A DNA stretch of 11,095 bases from Bacteroidales bacterium (GTDB lineage: Bacteria > Bacteroidota > Bacteroidia > Bacteroidales > Paludibacteraceae), in NCBI GenBank assembly GCA_900768725.1, contig CAAGDU010000133.1, forward strand, positions 1-11,095, read 5' to 3'. Shown here in pieces: positions 1-6,593 of this stretch; within the stretch, counting starts at the first letter, position 1; the number at the start of each line of letters is the position of its first letter. The position numbers and the translations under genes were made by a program. The notes below the pieces were generated by a model that made no database searches, had not been told where the DNA came from, and saw nothing but the letters and a program-made list of their open reading frames with translations.

Positions 1-2
1 AG

Positions 3-2105
3 CCGGACTGCGTGATTCTATTCGGCTACACGGAGGGTTATTGCTCGTTTGACCCTCAGGAGATTCAAACCGCGAGGTCGGTTCCTCCGATGCACATCCT
101 CGGCTGCCAGACGGAGGGTAGGCAGTTAGACATGCCGCAGCCGATAGAGATTGCCCATGGGGGAGATTTCAGCGTAGAGTACGCGGCATTGGAGTACGCG
201 GGAAGCGACAAGATTTCCTACTCGTACATGTTGGAGGGTCTGCAAGACAGCTGGACGGAGGTGTATGAGCAACGCCGCCTGCTATTCAGCAACCTCGGAC
301 ACGGGCATTATGTTTTCCATGTGCGTTCGACCAACCGCGAAGGTATAGAGGTGGCGAATGAGATAACGCTACCGATATATGTACAGGCTTCGGTGTGGAG
401 TAGTTGGTGGGCTATCTGTTTATATATCATAGGTTTACTATTGATAATAGCGGTTATCAGCTATGTACTATGGAGCTATAACATGCTGCAGCAGAAGATA
501 AAAGTGGAGCAGCAGGTTACGGATATCAAACTGCGTTTCTTCACGAATATCAGCCACGAGCTTCGCACTCCGCTGACGCTGATTATCGGCCCCGTAACGA
601 ACATCCTGAATACGGAGCGTCTGTCGAGCGGCGTACGCGGGCAACTGGAGATTGTGTTGAGCAACAGCCAGCGGATGCTTAGAATGGTGAATCAGTTGCT
701 GGACTTCCGCAAGATACAGAACAACAAGATGCGGCTGAAAGTGCAGAAGAGCAACTTGGGATTGCTGGTGGATGACACGTGCGCGAACTTCAAGAAAGAG
801 GCTTACGACAAGCATATCAATTTCACGGTGGTGAAGAAAGCGAAAGACAGCACGGTATGGGTAGACAGAAGCCGCGTAGATACTATCTTATTCAACCTGC
901 TGAGCAATGCGTTCAAGTTCACACCATCGGGGAGGTCAATCATGGTGGTGGTGGATGAGAAGCCCGGGTATTTGATGATGATTGTGAAAGACGAGGGCAT
1001 CGGTATTCCGATGGAGAAACGGAGCGTGCTGTTTGAGCGTTTCTCGAGCAACAACGAGCTGAGCAATCAGAATAACAACACGGGTACCGGCATCGGCATG
1101 AACTTGATAAAGGAGTTGGTGGACTTGCACCACGGCTATATCGAGGTGGAGAGCGAGGTAGGCAAGGGTTCGACCTTCACGGTACTTTTCCAGCGCGGGA
1201 TGGAGCATTTCGGGCAAGAGGCAGACATCGTGGTGGACGATACGAGCACGAGTCCGTCTATCGCTCCGAAAGAGACCTTCGAAGAGAAACTGGCGGAGAT
1301 AGAAGGGCAACAAGACAAGCGTCGGATGGTGTTGGTGGTGGACGACAACGAGGACATGCGCACTTTCCTGAGCAATATCTTGGGGAACGACTACCGCGTG
1401 AAGATGGCATCGGACGGCGTGGAGGCGCTGAAAGCAGTGGAGCAAGAGATTCCGGACGTGGTTATCACCGATTTGATGATGCCGAACATGGACGGATTGG
1501 AGCTGACCAAACAACTGAAGGGAAATACCGATTTAACGCATGTGCCGGTAATCCTACTGAGTGCGAAATCGGCGATAGAGAGCCGCTTGCAGGCGATGCA
1601 GGAGGGTGCAGACGACTATGTAACGAAGCCGTTTGAGCCGGAATACCTGCGGGCAAGGGTGAAGAACCTAATTAAGCAGCGGCAGATATTGGAGGCAAGT
1701 TACCGCCAACGCCTGATGCGACTGGATCCGCAGAGCTCGAACGATGAGTTGAAAGGCGACTCGTTCTTGGCTAAGTTGCTGAGTATCATGGATAAGCAGA
1801 TGGACAACAACACGCTGACGGTGGACGAGCTGGTGGACGATATGGGTATGGGCAGGACGGTGTTCTTCAACAAGTTGAAGAGCTTGACAGGCTTGAGCCC
1901 CGTGGAGTTCATCCGCGAGATGCGTATCAAGCGGGCGGCTCAGTTGCTGGAGCAGAAGAACTACAACATCACGGAGGTAACCTATATGGTGGGGATGAAC
2001 GACTCGCGGTATTTTGCGAAGTGCTTCAAGGCGACCTATGGCATGACCCCTTCGGAGTATCGAAAGCAACGCTTGGAGGAGTTGGAGAAAGAAAGAAATC
2101 GCTAA
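3..2105 (+). CDS. Hybrid two-component system regulator (HTCS), 5' end outside the window
   Basis: This is the 3' part of a one-piece sensor kinase/response regulator. The frame is open to the left edge, so the GTG at 12 is not a real start and the sensor propeller lies upstream. In order: end of the propeller, a Y_Y_Y-type beta domain (about 120-380), one membrane segment (about 393-476), a HisKA domain with H-box ISHELRTPL (phospho-accepting His at 555-557), a HATPase with N-box NLLSNAFKFTP (from 894), DEGIGI (from 990) and GTGIGM (about 1083), a receiver with VVDDNED, phospho-acceptor Asp in TDLMMPN (1470-1472), Ser and Lys (1626-1628), and an AraC-type helix-turn-helix domain (about 1809-2081). 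All catalytic boxes look intact. Known family members sense glycan fragments in the periplasm and switch on polysaccharide-use genes from the inner membrane. No susC/susD or glycosidase gene is visible here, so the target is unknown. The next gene starts 27 bases later and may be co-transcribed. Confidence 0.95.
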   Translation, partial: PDCVILFGYTEGYCSFDPQEIQTARSVPPMHILGCQTEGRQLDMPQPIEIAHGGDFSVEYAALEYAGSDKISYSYMLEGLQDSWTEVYEQRRLLFSNLGHGHYVFHVRSTNREGIEVANEITLPIYVQASVWSSWWAICLYIIGLLLIIAVISYVLWSYNMLQQKIKVEQQVTDIKLRFFTNISHELRTPLTLIIGPVTNILNTERLSSGVRGQLEIVLSNSQRMLRMVNQLLDFRKIQNNKMRLKVQKSNLGLLVDDTCANFKKEAYDKHINFTVVKKAKDSTVWVDRSRVDTILFNLLSNAFKFTPSGRSIMVVVDEKPGYLMMIVKDEGIGIPMEKRSVLFERFSSNNELSNQNNNTGTGIGMNLIKELVDLHHGYIEVESEVGKGSTFTVLFQRGMEHFGQEADIVVDDTSTSPSIAPKETFEEKLAEIEGQQDKRRMVLVVDDNEDMRTFLSNILGNDYRVKMASDGVEALKAVEQEIPDVVITDLMMPNMDGLELTKQLKGNTDLTHVPVILLSAKSAIESRLQAMQEGADDYVTKPFEPEYLRARVKNLIKQRQILEASYRQRLMRLDPQSSNDELKGDSFLAKLLSIMDKQMDNNTLTVDELVDDMGMGRTVFFNKLKSLTGLSPVEFIREMRIKRAAQLLEQKNYNITEVTYMVGMNDSRYFAKCFKATYGMTPSEYRKQRLEELEKERNR

Positions 2106-2132
2106 CGATGTATCCCATCGCCAATTAGTAGG

Positions 2133-2681
2133 ATGAAAGCGAGTAGAAATAGCCGATTGGTATGCTTTTTGTGGGTGTGCTTGTTGCTGTCTGCGGGCGG
2201 TTGTGGGGGCAGAGGTCCTCAACGTCCGAGTCAGCGGAGCGGCACAAAGCCCGAAGCGGACAGCGCGGCGTTGGCGCTGATGGAGATGAACCAGCGCATG
2301 GCGATAGCGGCGGACGAGGAGGTGCTGCGCTACGTGCAAGGGCGCGAGGATGGTGAGCGTTTTGCGCAGATGCCTTTCAGCAATGCGTGGGTGCGCATCA
2401 CGGAGAAAGGGGATGAGCAGAGCGCCTGCCCGCAGAAAGACGAGACATGGCGGCTGCATATCAAGACCTATTCGCTGCAAGGGCAGTTGCTGCTGGACAC
2501 GGAGCAGGAATATCGGATAGGACGAAGCGAACTGCCGATGTGTATTGAAACGAATATCAATGAGTGGCATCGCGGCGCAGAAGTGGTGATAGTAGCACCG
2601 TGGTACACGGCTTACGGCATGATGGGGACGGAAGAAGTGCCGGCATACGAGAATGTATTATTGGAAATCAGCATATTATAA
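2133..2681 (+). CDS. Predicted lipoprotein with a degenerate FKBP-like C-terminal domain
   Basis: A 182-residue protein with a short basic start, a hydrophobic stretch (about 9-20) and a Cys at residue 24 in LSAGGC. This is a passable but not classic lipobox, since Ala rather than Leu sits at -3. A low-complexity Gly/Arg/Ser linker follows. From about residue 82 the pattern resembles FKBP-type peptidyl-prolyl isomerases: the tail APWYTAYGMMG followed by EVPAYENVLLEISIL matches the family pattern of Pro, AYG, IP and a final beta strand (residues 155-182). The family's upstream aromatic pocket residues are not evident, so catalytic activity is doubtful. It starts 27 bases after the regulator gene and may share its transcript. 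A second reading frame within it (2162-2356) is a shadow. The FKBP link is a pattern match by eye; the lipoprotein call is a moderate inference. Confidence 0.75.
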   Translation: MKASRNSRLVCFLWVCLLLSAGGCGGRGPQRPSQRSGTKPEADSAALALMEMNQRMAIAADEEVLRYVQGREDGERFAQMPFSNAWVRITEKGDEQSACPQKDETWRLHIKTYSLQGQLLLDTEQEYRIGRSELPMCIETNINEWHRGAEVVIVAPWYTAYGMMGTEEVPAYENVLLEISIL

Positions 2682-2987
2682 TTTAGTACTGATGCGTTAA
2701 CTTTTCGAACTCTCATTCACGTAAACTCGAAAAAAGGATTATATACAAAACGCTCCATAATACTTGACAAAAACAAACAAAAACCTATTTATTCAATAAC
2801 TATTCTATTTGACAATTTACTATTTTACAATTACCAAAAAATAGATTACTCCTTGACTGCTGAAAGCATACACTCATAGCAAATGCAAATCAAATAAGGA
2901 TATCACAGAATCCCCCATAATTTATTGTGTACTAATACTTTATAAAATATCTGATACAAGCAAACGCATCACTAATAATTGTAATCG
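2682..2987. other. AT-rich intergenic region (306 bases)
   Basis: No open frame of useful size is present on either strand; the ATG triplets here are closed within a few codons. The only structure seen is a weak inverted repeat, TTTTCGA (2702-2708) with TCGAAAA (2727-2733), separated by 18 bases and without a T-run, so it is not a convincing terminator. A near match to the Bacteroidetes -7 promoter box (TCTATTTG, about 2804-2811) lacks a properly spaced -33 TTTG. The gap suggests that the DUF4827-like gene downstream has its own promoter, but I cannot place it. Confidence 0.5.
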
Positions 2988-3566
2988 ATGAAAAAAGTAT
3001 TTTTAGGATATATCTGCCTTTGCGGCGTGCTGTTGCTGACGAGTTGTGAGCAGAATAGTTACTCTGCACAGCGTGAGAAAGAGGACAAACTGATAGCGAA
3101 CTATATCTCCCGCATGGGCATCCATGTGCTGGAGGAGTGGCCCGGCGATGACTACGCATGGGGCGAGAAGGACTACTACCGCGTGGCGGGCTACGATGAT
3201 TTATATTTCCACTTGGTGCGCCGCGGCGATTCGGTGTATGTGAGCGCCTCGGGGGACACGGTGAAGATAGACAAACTGAGCGGCGGCGAGACCATCCTGA
3301 TGCGCTACAAGGAGTACGAACTGACGGACGACTCCGATACCACCAGCAACTGGAACACCAACGATGCGCCCTACCCCACCGAGTTCAAGTACGATGGGTA
3401 TGGCGACAACAGCACTTCCTGCGTAGGTTGGCAGGTAGCCATCGGGCTGATGCGGTATTCGGATTCGGAATGCAAGGTGATTGTGCCGAGCAAGCAGGGT
3501 TTCTCTGCCGCGGTGCAAGCGGTGAAGCCCTACGGGTATGACTTGAAGATGCGCGTGAAGCCATGA
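2988..3566 (+). CDS. DUF4827-like lipoprotein (FKBP-fold-like)
   Basis: A 192-residue predicted lipoprotein. MKK start, hydrophobic core (about 4-17) and a canonical lipobox LLTSC with Cys at residue 20. After it comes an acidic helix-prone stretch (KEDKLIANYISRMGIHV, about 31-47), then a beta-rich domain. The parts GETILMRYKEYEL (100-112) and GWQVAIGLMRYSDS with VIVPSKQGFSAA and a closing YDLKMRV strand (147-190) match my memory of the DUF4827 family. That family is a Bacteroidales lipoprotein with an FKBP-like fold, typically encoded just upstream of the phosphoglucosamine mutase gene, as here. Its function is not known to me. It probably sits in the inner or outer membrane facing the periplasm; no strong acidic surface-export signal follows the Cys. 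The start is chosen because it directly gives the signal peptide. Confidence 0.85.
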   Translation: MKKVFLGYICLCGVLLLTSCEQNSYSAQREKEDKLIANYISRMGIHVLEEWPGDDYAWGEKDYYRVAGYDDLYFHLVRRGDSVYVSASGDTVKIDKLSGGETILMRYKEYELTDDSDTTSNWNTNDAPYPTEFKYDGYGDNSTSCVGWQVAIGLMRYSDSECKVIVPSKQGFSAAVQAVKPYGYDLKMRVKP

Positions 3567-3627
3567 GTGCCGTTGGCGTAGTTTTCGTAGGTAATGATAT
3601 ACATGTTGACCCAGCGACTTAATATTG

Positions 3628-3666
3628 CCCCGCCCCCTTACCCCCTCCCCGCTCGCGGGGCGGGGG
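3628..3666. repeat. GC-rich nested inverted repeats upstream of glmM
   Basis: Two mutually exclusive pairings are visible. An inner hairpin pairs CCCCGC (3647-3652) with GCGGGG (3655-3660) and, past one mismatch, CCCCC (3641-3645) with GGGGG (3662-3666). Alternatively CCCCGCCCC (3628-3636) pairs perfectly with GGGGCGGGG (3657-3665). No T-run follows, so a terminator is unlikely. The composition differs sharply from the AT-rich gaps elsewhere in the window, which suggests a dispersed REP-like element rather than gene-specific regulation. Confidence 0.6.
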
Positions 3667-3690
3667 AGTTATAGGAGGTCATCTCGCATA

Positions 3691-3710
3691 CGTAGGGGCG
3701 AGCCCCTACG
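3691..3710. repeat. Perfect 20-base palindromic hairpin
   Basis: CGTAGGGGC (3691-3699) is followed by a two-base spacer and its exact reverse complement GCCCCTACG (3702-3710). The sequence downstream (ctatattata) is not a clean T-run. It belongs to the same cluster as the GC-rich repeats at 3628-3666 and 3723-3735 and may be one unit of a REP-like dispersed element. It lies 66 bases before the glmM start. Confidence 0.7.
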
Positions 3711-3722
3711 CTATATTATATC

Positions 3723-3735
3723 GCCCCTTCGGGGC
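3723..3735. repeat. Short GCCCC/GGGGC hairpin in the glmM leader
   Basis: GCCCC (3723-3727), loop TTC, GGGGC (3731-3735). It can also be drawn as a UUCG-capped stem. It is the third and last stem of the GC-rich cluster and ends 41 bases before the glmM start codon. A weak TTATATT follows, too short to call a terminator for the upstream gene. Confidence 0.5.
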
Positions 3736-3776
3736 TTATATTCGTAGCAATAATAACATTTTAATTCTAATACATT

Positions 3777-5156
3777 ATGAGTTTAGTTAAGAGTATTTCC
3801 GGTATTCGCGGCACGATAGGGGGTCGCGTAGGTGATGGACTTAACCCCGTGGACATAGTGCGCTTCACGGCAGCATACGCTACGCAGCGTCGCGCGGCAC
3901 TGCCCGAAAACAACAAGATAGTAGTTGGCAGGGACGCACGCATATCGGGCGAAATGGTGTATCAGATTGTGAGCGGCACGCTGATGGGGATGGGCTACGA
4001 TGTGGTGAACATCGGCTTGGCGAGCACCCCTACTACGGAGCTGGCGGTGGTTGGCGAAGACGCAGCGGGCGGTATTATCCTTACTGCTTCGCACAACCCG
4101 AAACAGTGGAATGCACTTAAGTTGCTGAACGAGAAAGGCGAGTTTCTCAACGATGTCGAGGGCAAGGGTGTGCTGGCGATAGCCGAGAAAGAGGACTTCA
4201 CCTTTGCCGAAGTAGATGTGTTGGGACACGTGAGCGAGAAAGACTACCTGCCCTACCATATCGAGAACGTGCTGAACCTCGCGCTGGTGGATAAGGACGC
4301 GATTGCTGCCAAGAACTTCACCGTGGCAATCGACTGCGTCAATTCGGTCGGGGGCATTGCTATCCCCGCTATCCTACGCGCCTTAGGCGTGAAGAACATC
4401 ATCGAACTCAACTGTACGCCCGACGGTCATTTCCCGCACAACCCCGAGCCGTTGCCACAACACCTGACGGAGATTAGCGACCTGCTCAAGAGCGGCAAGG
4501 CGGATGTAGGTTTTGTAGTGGACCCCGATGTGGACCGCTTGGCCATCATCTGCGAGAACGGTGAGATGTTCGGCGAAGAATACACCTTGGTCAGCGTGGC
4601 GGACTATGTCTTGAGCCACACCCCGGGCAACACCGTGAGCAACATGTCGTCCACCCGCGCGCTGAGCGACGTTACCCGCGCGCACGGCGGCAGTTACAGG
4701 GCTTCGGCTGTCGGTGAGGTGAATGTTACCACCGAGATGAAGGCGACGGATGCTGTCATCGGCGGCGAGGGCAACGGCGGCGTTATCTACCCTGCCAGCC
4801 ACTATGGACGCGATGCGCTCGTAGGTATCGCACTGTTCCTCAGCCATCTGGCGCACAAGGGTTGCACCGTGAGCGAACTGCGCGCCACCTACCCCAACTA
4901 CTGTATCTCTAAGAACCGTATCGACCTCACGCCTGACATCAACGTAGATGCCATCCTTGCCAAGGTGAAGGAACTCTACAAGAACGAGCGCGTGAACGAC
5001 AAGGACGGCGTGAAGATTGACTTCGCCGACGGGTGGGTACACCTGCGCAAGAGCAACACCGAGCCGATTATCCGCGTCTATTCCGAGGCAGCGACCATGG
5101 AGGAAGCGGACGCCTTGGCAGGCAAGGTGATAGAGATAGTACATGCACTATGCTAA
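3777..5156 (+). CDS. glmM: Phosphoglucosamine mutase (GlmM-type alpha-D-phosphohexomutase)
   Basis: Converts glucosamine-6-phosphate to glucosamine-1-phosphate in the cytoplasm, feeding UDP-GlcNAc for peptidoglycan and lipid A. The 459-residue length is right for the alpha-D-phosphohexomutase superfamily. All four active-site loops are visible: phosphoserine loop TASHNPKQWN with Ser105; metal loop DPDVDRL with Asp249, Asp251 and Asp253; sugar loop GGEGNGG (329-335); and phosphate loop RKSNTEPIIR (424-433). The N-terminal SISGIRGTIGG is typical. The GEGNGG loop is the form I associate with archaeal and Bacteroidota enzymes rather than the E. coli GlmM form, so phosphomannomutase or dual activity cannot be excluded from sequence alone. 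The DUF4827-like gene upstream supports the usual Bacteroidales setting. It is transcribed separately from surE, being closed off by two terminators. Confidence 0.93.
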   Translation: MSLVKSISGIRGTIGGRVGDGLNPVDIVRFTAAYATQRRAALPENNKIVVGRDARISGEMVYQIVSGTLMGMGYDVVNIGLASTPTTELAVVGEDAAGGIILTASHNPKQWNALKLLNEKGEFLNDVEGKGVLAIAEKEDFTFAEVDVLGHVSEKDYLPYHIENVLNLALVDKDAIAAKNFTVAIDCVNSVGGIAIPAILRALGVKNIIELNCTPDGHFPHNPEPLPQHLTEISDLLKSGKADVGFVVDPDVDRLAIICENGEMFGEEYTLVSVADYVLSHTPGNTVSNMSSTRALSDVTRAHGGSYRASAVGEVNVTTEMKATDAVIGGEGNGGVIYPASHYGRDALVGIALFLSHLAHKGCTVSELRATYPNYCISKNRIDLTPDINVDAILAKVKELYKNERVNDKDGVKIDFADGWVHLRKSNTEPIIRVYSEAATMEEADALAGKVIEIVHALC

Positions 5157-5160
5157 CATG

Positions 5161-5190
5161 AGGGACGCGGTGCAAGCCGCGTCCTTTTTT
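5161..5190 (+). terminator. Rho-independent terminator of glmM
   Basis: GGACGCGG (5163-5170), a six-base loop and CCGCGTCC (5177-5184) form a perfect 8-bp stem, extendable by two pairs at the base, followed at once by six T (5185-5190). It starts five bases after the glmM stop codon. The T-run exists only on the + strand. Confidence 0.92.
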
Positions 5191-5241
5191 AATAATACCA
5201 AATTATACTTAACTTAACTTGCAATGAGGTTATAGCACAAT

Positions 5242-5275
5242 GGTGCGGCCTGGAGACCGCACCTCTTTTTTTCTT
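5242..5275 (+). terminator. Second rho-independent terminator
   Basis: GGTGCGG (5242-5248), an eight-base loop and CCGCACC (5257-5263) form a perfect 7-bp stem followed by TCTTTTTTTCTTT. It lies about 50 bases after the first terminator with no gene in between. It could be a fail-safe terminator for glmM or the end of a very short unannotated transcript. Confidence 0.8.
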
Positions 5276-5310
5276 TCAACAAAAATTTCCAAAAATTATT
5301 CAAATATACT

Positions 5311-5334
5311 CTTCTCCGTTAATTGCCATTAATT
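5311..5334 (-). repeat. Inverted copy of the lpxB-leader repeat
   Basis: Read on the - strand, these 24 bases match 6501-6524 at 20 of 24 positions, including an uninterrupted TTAACGGAGAA. It lies in the AT-rich gap between the glmM terminators and surE (5276-5445). The rest of that gap holds a palindrome at 5381-5398 and no open frame. Confidence 0.55.
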
Positions 5335-5380
5335 ATTCATTAATTTACTACCAAAAACCAAATTACTTTTTACTCGTTTA

Positions 5381-5398
5381 TTCCCGACTAATCGGGAA
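5381..5398. repeat. TTCCCGA/TCGGGAA palindrome upstream of surE
   Basis: TTCCCGA (5381-5387), four bases, then TCGGGAA (5392-5398), a perfect 7-bp inverted repeat ending 47 bases before the surE start. No T-run follows on either strand, so it is not a normal terminator. It could be an operator or a leader hairpin; nothing in the window decides this. Confidence 0.5.
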
Positions 5399-5445
5399 AA
5401 TAGTTTACTTATATCGACGTTATTTTAATAATACCAATTTTATTT

Positions 5446-6174
5446 ATGGAGATAGTTATCACCAATGATGACGGCTGGGGTACGCGCGGGCTACTGACGC
5501 TGATAGAGGAAATGCGCCAACTGGGGCACGTTACCGTGGTGGCACCGGACAGCGCGCGCAGCGGGCACGGCGCTTGCATCAGCGTAACCAAAGAACTACG
5601 CTTGCAGCATATCACGCACGAGGAGGGACTGGATGTCTATACCTCCAACGGCACTCCCGCCGACTGCGTGAAGTTAGCCTTGGAAGTGCTCTTCGCGGGT
5701 AGGAGAGTGGACCTGCTCGTCAGCGGTATCAACCACGGCAACAACTGCTCGGTGAACATCGTGTATTCCGGCACGATGGGTGCCTGCTTCGTTGGCGCAG
5801 AACATGGTATTCCCGCCATCGGCTTCTCGCTGGATGACCACGCCATGGAGGCGGACTTTGCGCCGTTCCGTCCGCATATACTGCCCATCACGCAGATGCT
5901 GTTGCAGCGCGGGTTTGTGCGCAACGAGTGCGTAAACGTGAACGCGCCCGTGGGCGAGATAGTCGGCACCAAGTGGTGCAGGCAGTGTGCGGGACATTGG
6001 GAAAAGGAGTTCCTGACCCATACCGATGCCGAGGGCGGCACTTTCTACACGATGACGGGGCAGTATGTGAACGAGGAGCCCGATGCCGAGGACACCGATA
6101 TGTGGGCATTGGCGCACGGGTATATCAGCATTCAATCGGTGAGCATAGACCTGACGCGCGATGGAACGGTTTGA
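5446..6174 (+). CDS. surE: 5'/3'-nucleotidase SurE (nucleoside monophosphate phosphatase)
   Basis: Metal-dependent cytoplasmic phosphatase that removes phosphate from nucleoside 5'- and 3'-monophosphates and, in some species, short polyphosphate. The 242-residue length fits the family (about 250). The metal site is complete: ITNDDG with Asp8 and Asp9, Ser39 in PDSARSG, and Asn96 in VSGINHGNN. Further family marks are the TSNGTPADCV segment (66-75), the YSGTMGAC segment (107-114) and the VNVNAP strand (about 163-168). The ATG at 5446 gives the standard N-terminal strand without any extension. The gene overlaps the next by 14 bases, so the two are translationally coupled. A 271-base gap from glmM, including two terminators, shows that surE has its own promoter. 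No Shine-Dalgarno sequence is visible; the leader is AT-rich. Confidence 0.95.
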   Translation: MEIVITNDDGWGTRGLLTLIEEMRQLGHVTVVAPDSARSGHGACISVTKELRLQHITHEEGLDVYTSNGTPADCVKLALEVLFAGRRVDLLVSGINHGNNCSVNIVYSGTMGACFVGAEHGIPAIGFSLDDHAMEADFAPFRPHILPITQMLLQRGFVRNECVNVNAPVGEIVGTKWCRQCAGHWEKEFLTHTDAEGGTFYTMTGQYVNEEPDAEDTDMWALAHGYISIQSVSIDLTRDGTV

Positions 6175-6439
6175 CAAGTTGTGGATAGGCATAGTCATTG
6201 GTCTACTCCTTCCTGCGGCTTTCGGGATTGGCTACATCGAGACCATGCACCTCTGGACGGCGCTGGAGACGCTGCGCTACGGCGTGAGCGGCGTTTGGAG
6301 CAAGTTGCTGTTGGTCAGCGTGTTCCCCAATCTGGCGCTGATTTTTCTGTTCTACACCACCGAGAGTTGGCGACTTAGCAAAGGCATCCTCATCGGTGCT
6401 CTACCCTACATGATAGCCAGTATCATCGTTTCCTTGTAG
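6161..6439 (+). CDS. Small membrane protein of unknown function between surE and lpxB
   Basis: A 92-residue protein with three likely membrane spans: about residues 7-25 (WIGIVIGLLLPAAFGIG), 47-66 (WSKLLLVSVFPNLALIFLF) and 74-91 (KGILIGALPYMIASIIV). Short polar turns between them include YTTESWRLSKG. No enzyme motif is visible. Its start lies inside the last codons of surE in another frame (14-base overlap), which argues for a real, coupled gene. From memory, a small hypothetical membrane protein in this position is common in Bacteroidales genomes. A role alongside LpxB in the envelope is a guess from position only. A competing frame at 6181-6378 reads as Arg/His-rich nonsense and is rejected. 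Confidence 0.85.
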   Translation: MERFDKLWIGIVIGLLLPAAFGIGYIETMHLWTALETLRYGVSGVWSKLLLVSVFPNLALIFLFYTTESWRLSKGILIGALPYMIASIIVSL

Positions 6440-6487
6440 AGAGTTGAGAGTTGAGAGTTGAGGGTTTAGAGTTGAGAGTTTAGAGTA
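6439..6487 (+). repeat. Tandem repeat of a 7-base unit (GAGAGTT), 7 units
   Basis: Seven consecutive 7-base units: GAGAGTT three times, GAGGGTT, TAGAGTT, GAGAGTT, TAGAGTA. The first unit begins on the last base of the stop codon of the small membrane protein gene. The strong purine bias and drift among units suggest slipped-strand expansion. Such copy number can vary between strains. It lies in the transcribed leader of lpxB if surE and lpxB share a message. Confidence 0.9.
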
Positions 6488-6500
6488 TTTATTAACAAAG

Positions 6501-6580
6501 AATTAACGACCATTAACGGAGAATTTAATGACCTTTTAATGGTCTTTAACGGAGAAAAGAATTAACAGCTATTAACGGAG
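6501..6580 (+). repeat. Three degenerate copies of a ~21-base repeat in the lpxB leader
   Basis: Copies begin at about 6501, 6534 and 6560. The pattern is AATTAAC, four bases with C in third place, then ATTAACGGAG. The copy at 6560-6580 matches the one at 6501-6521 at 18 of 21 positions; the middle copy is weaker (17 of 23 over 6534-6556). Part of the array also forms a perfect 9-bp inverted repeat, GACCATTAA (6508-6516) with TTAATGGTC (6536-6544). The last copy ends 13 bases before the lpxB start. Confidence 0.65.
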
Positions 6581-6593
6581 CCGAAGAAAGACT

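Noticed and set aside
12..14. GTG at 12 as the start of the regulator gene
   Set aside because: The frame is open to the left edge and the protein lacks its sensor propeller, so the true start must lie upstream of the window.
936..1514. His-rich open frame of 192 codons on the - strand inside the regulator
   Set aside because: The His runs are the antisense reading of GTGGTG repeats in the kinase domain; there is no signal of independent coding.
1668..2570. Long open frame on the - strand (300 codons) across the end of the regulator and the first lipoprotein
   Set aside because: It crosses two well-supported + strand genes, its translation is Arg/Leu/His-rich without any domain, and it spans the gap between them. 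It is a shadow of codon bias.
2702..2733. TTTTCGA/TCGAAAA inverted repeat after the first lipoprotein gene as a terminator
   Set aside because: The stem is short and AT-rich, the loop is 18 bases and no T-run follows.
4383..5144. Open frame of 253 codons on the - strand inside glmM
   Set aside because: It lies entirely antisense to a gene with all active-site loops intact and shows only Val/Ala/His-rich low-information sequence.
5187..5437. 15-base direct repeat TTTTAATAATACCAA at 5187-5201 and 5423-5437
   Set aside because: Exact, but very AT-rich, in AT-rich gaps and partly made of a terminator T-run. I could not distinguish it from chance or a weak leader motif.
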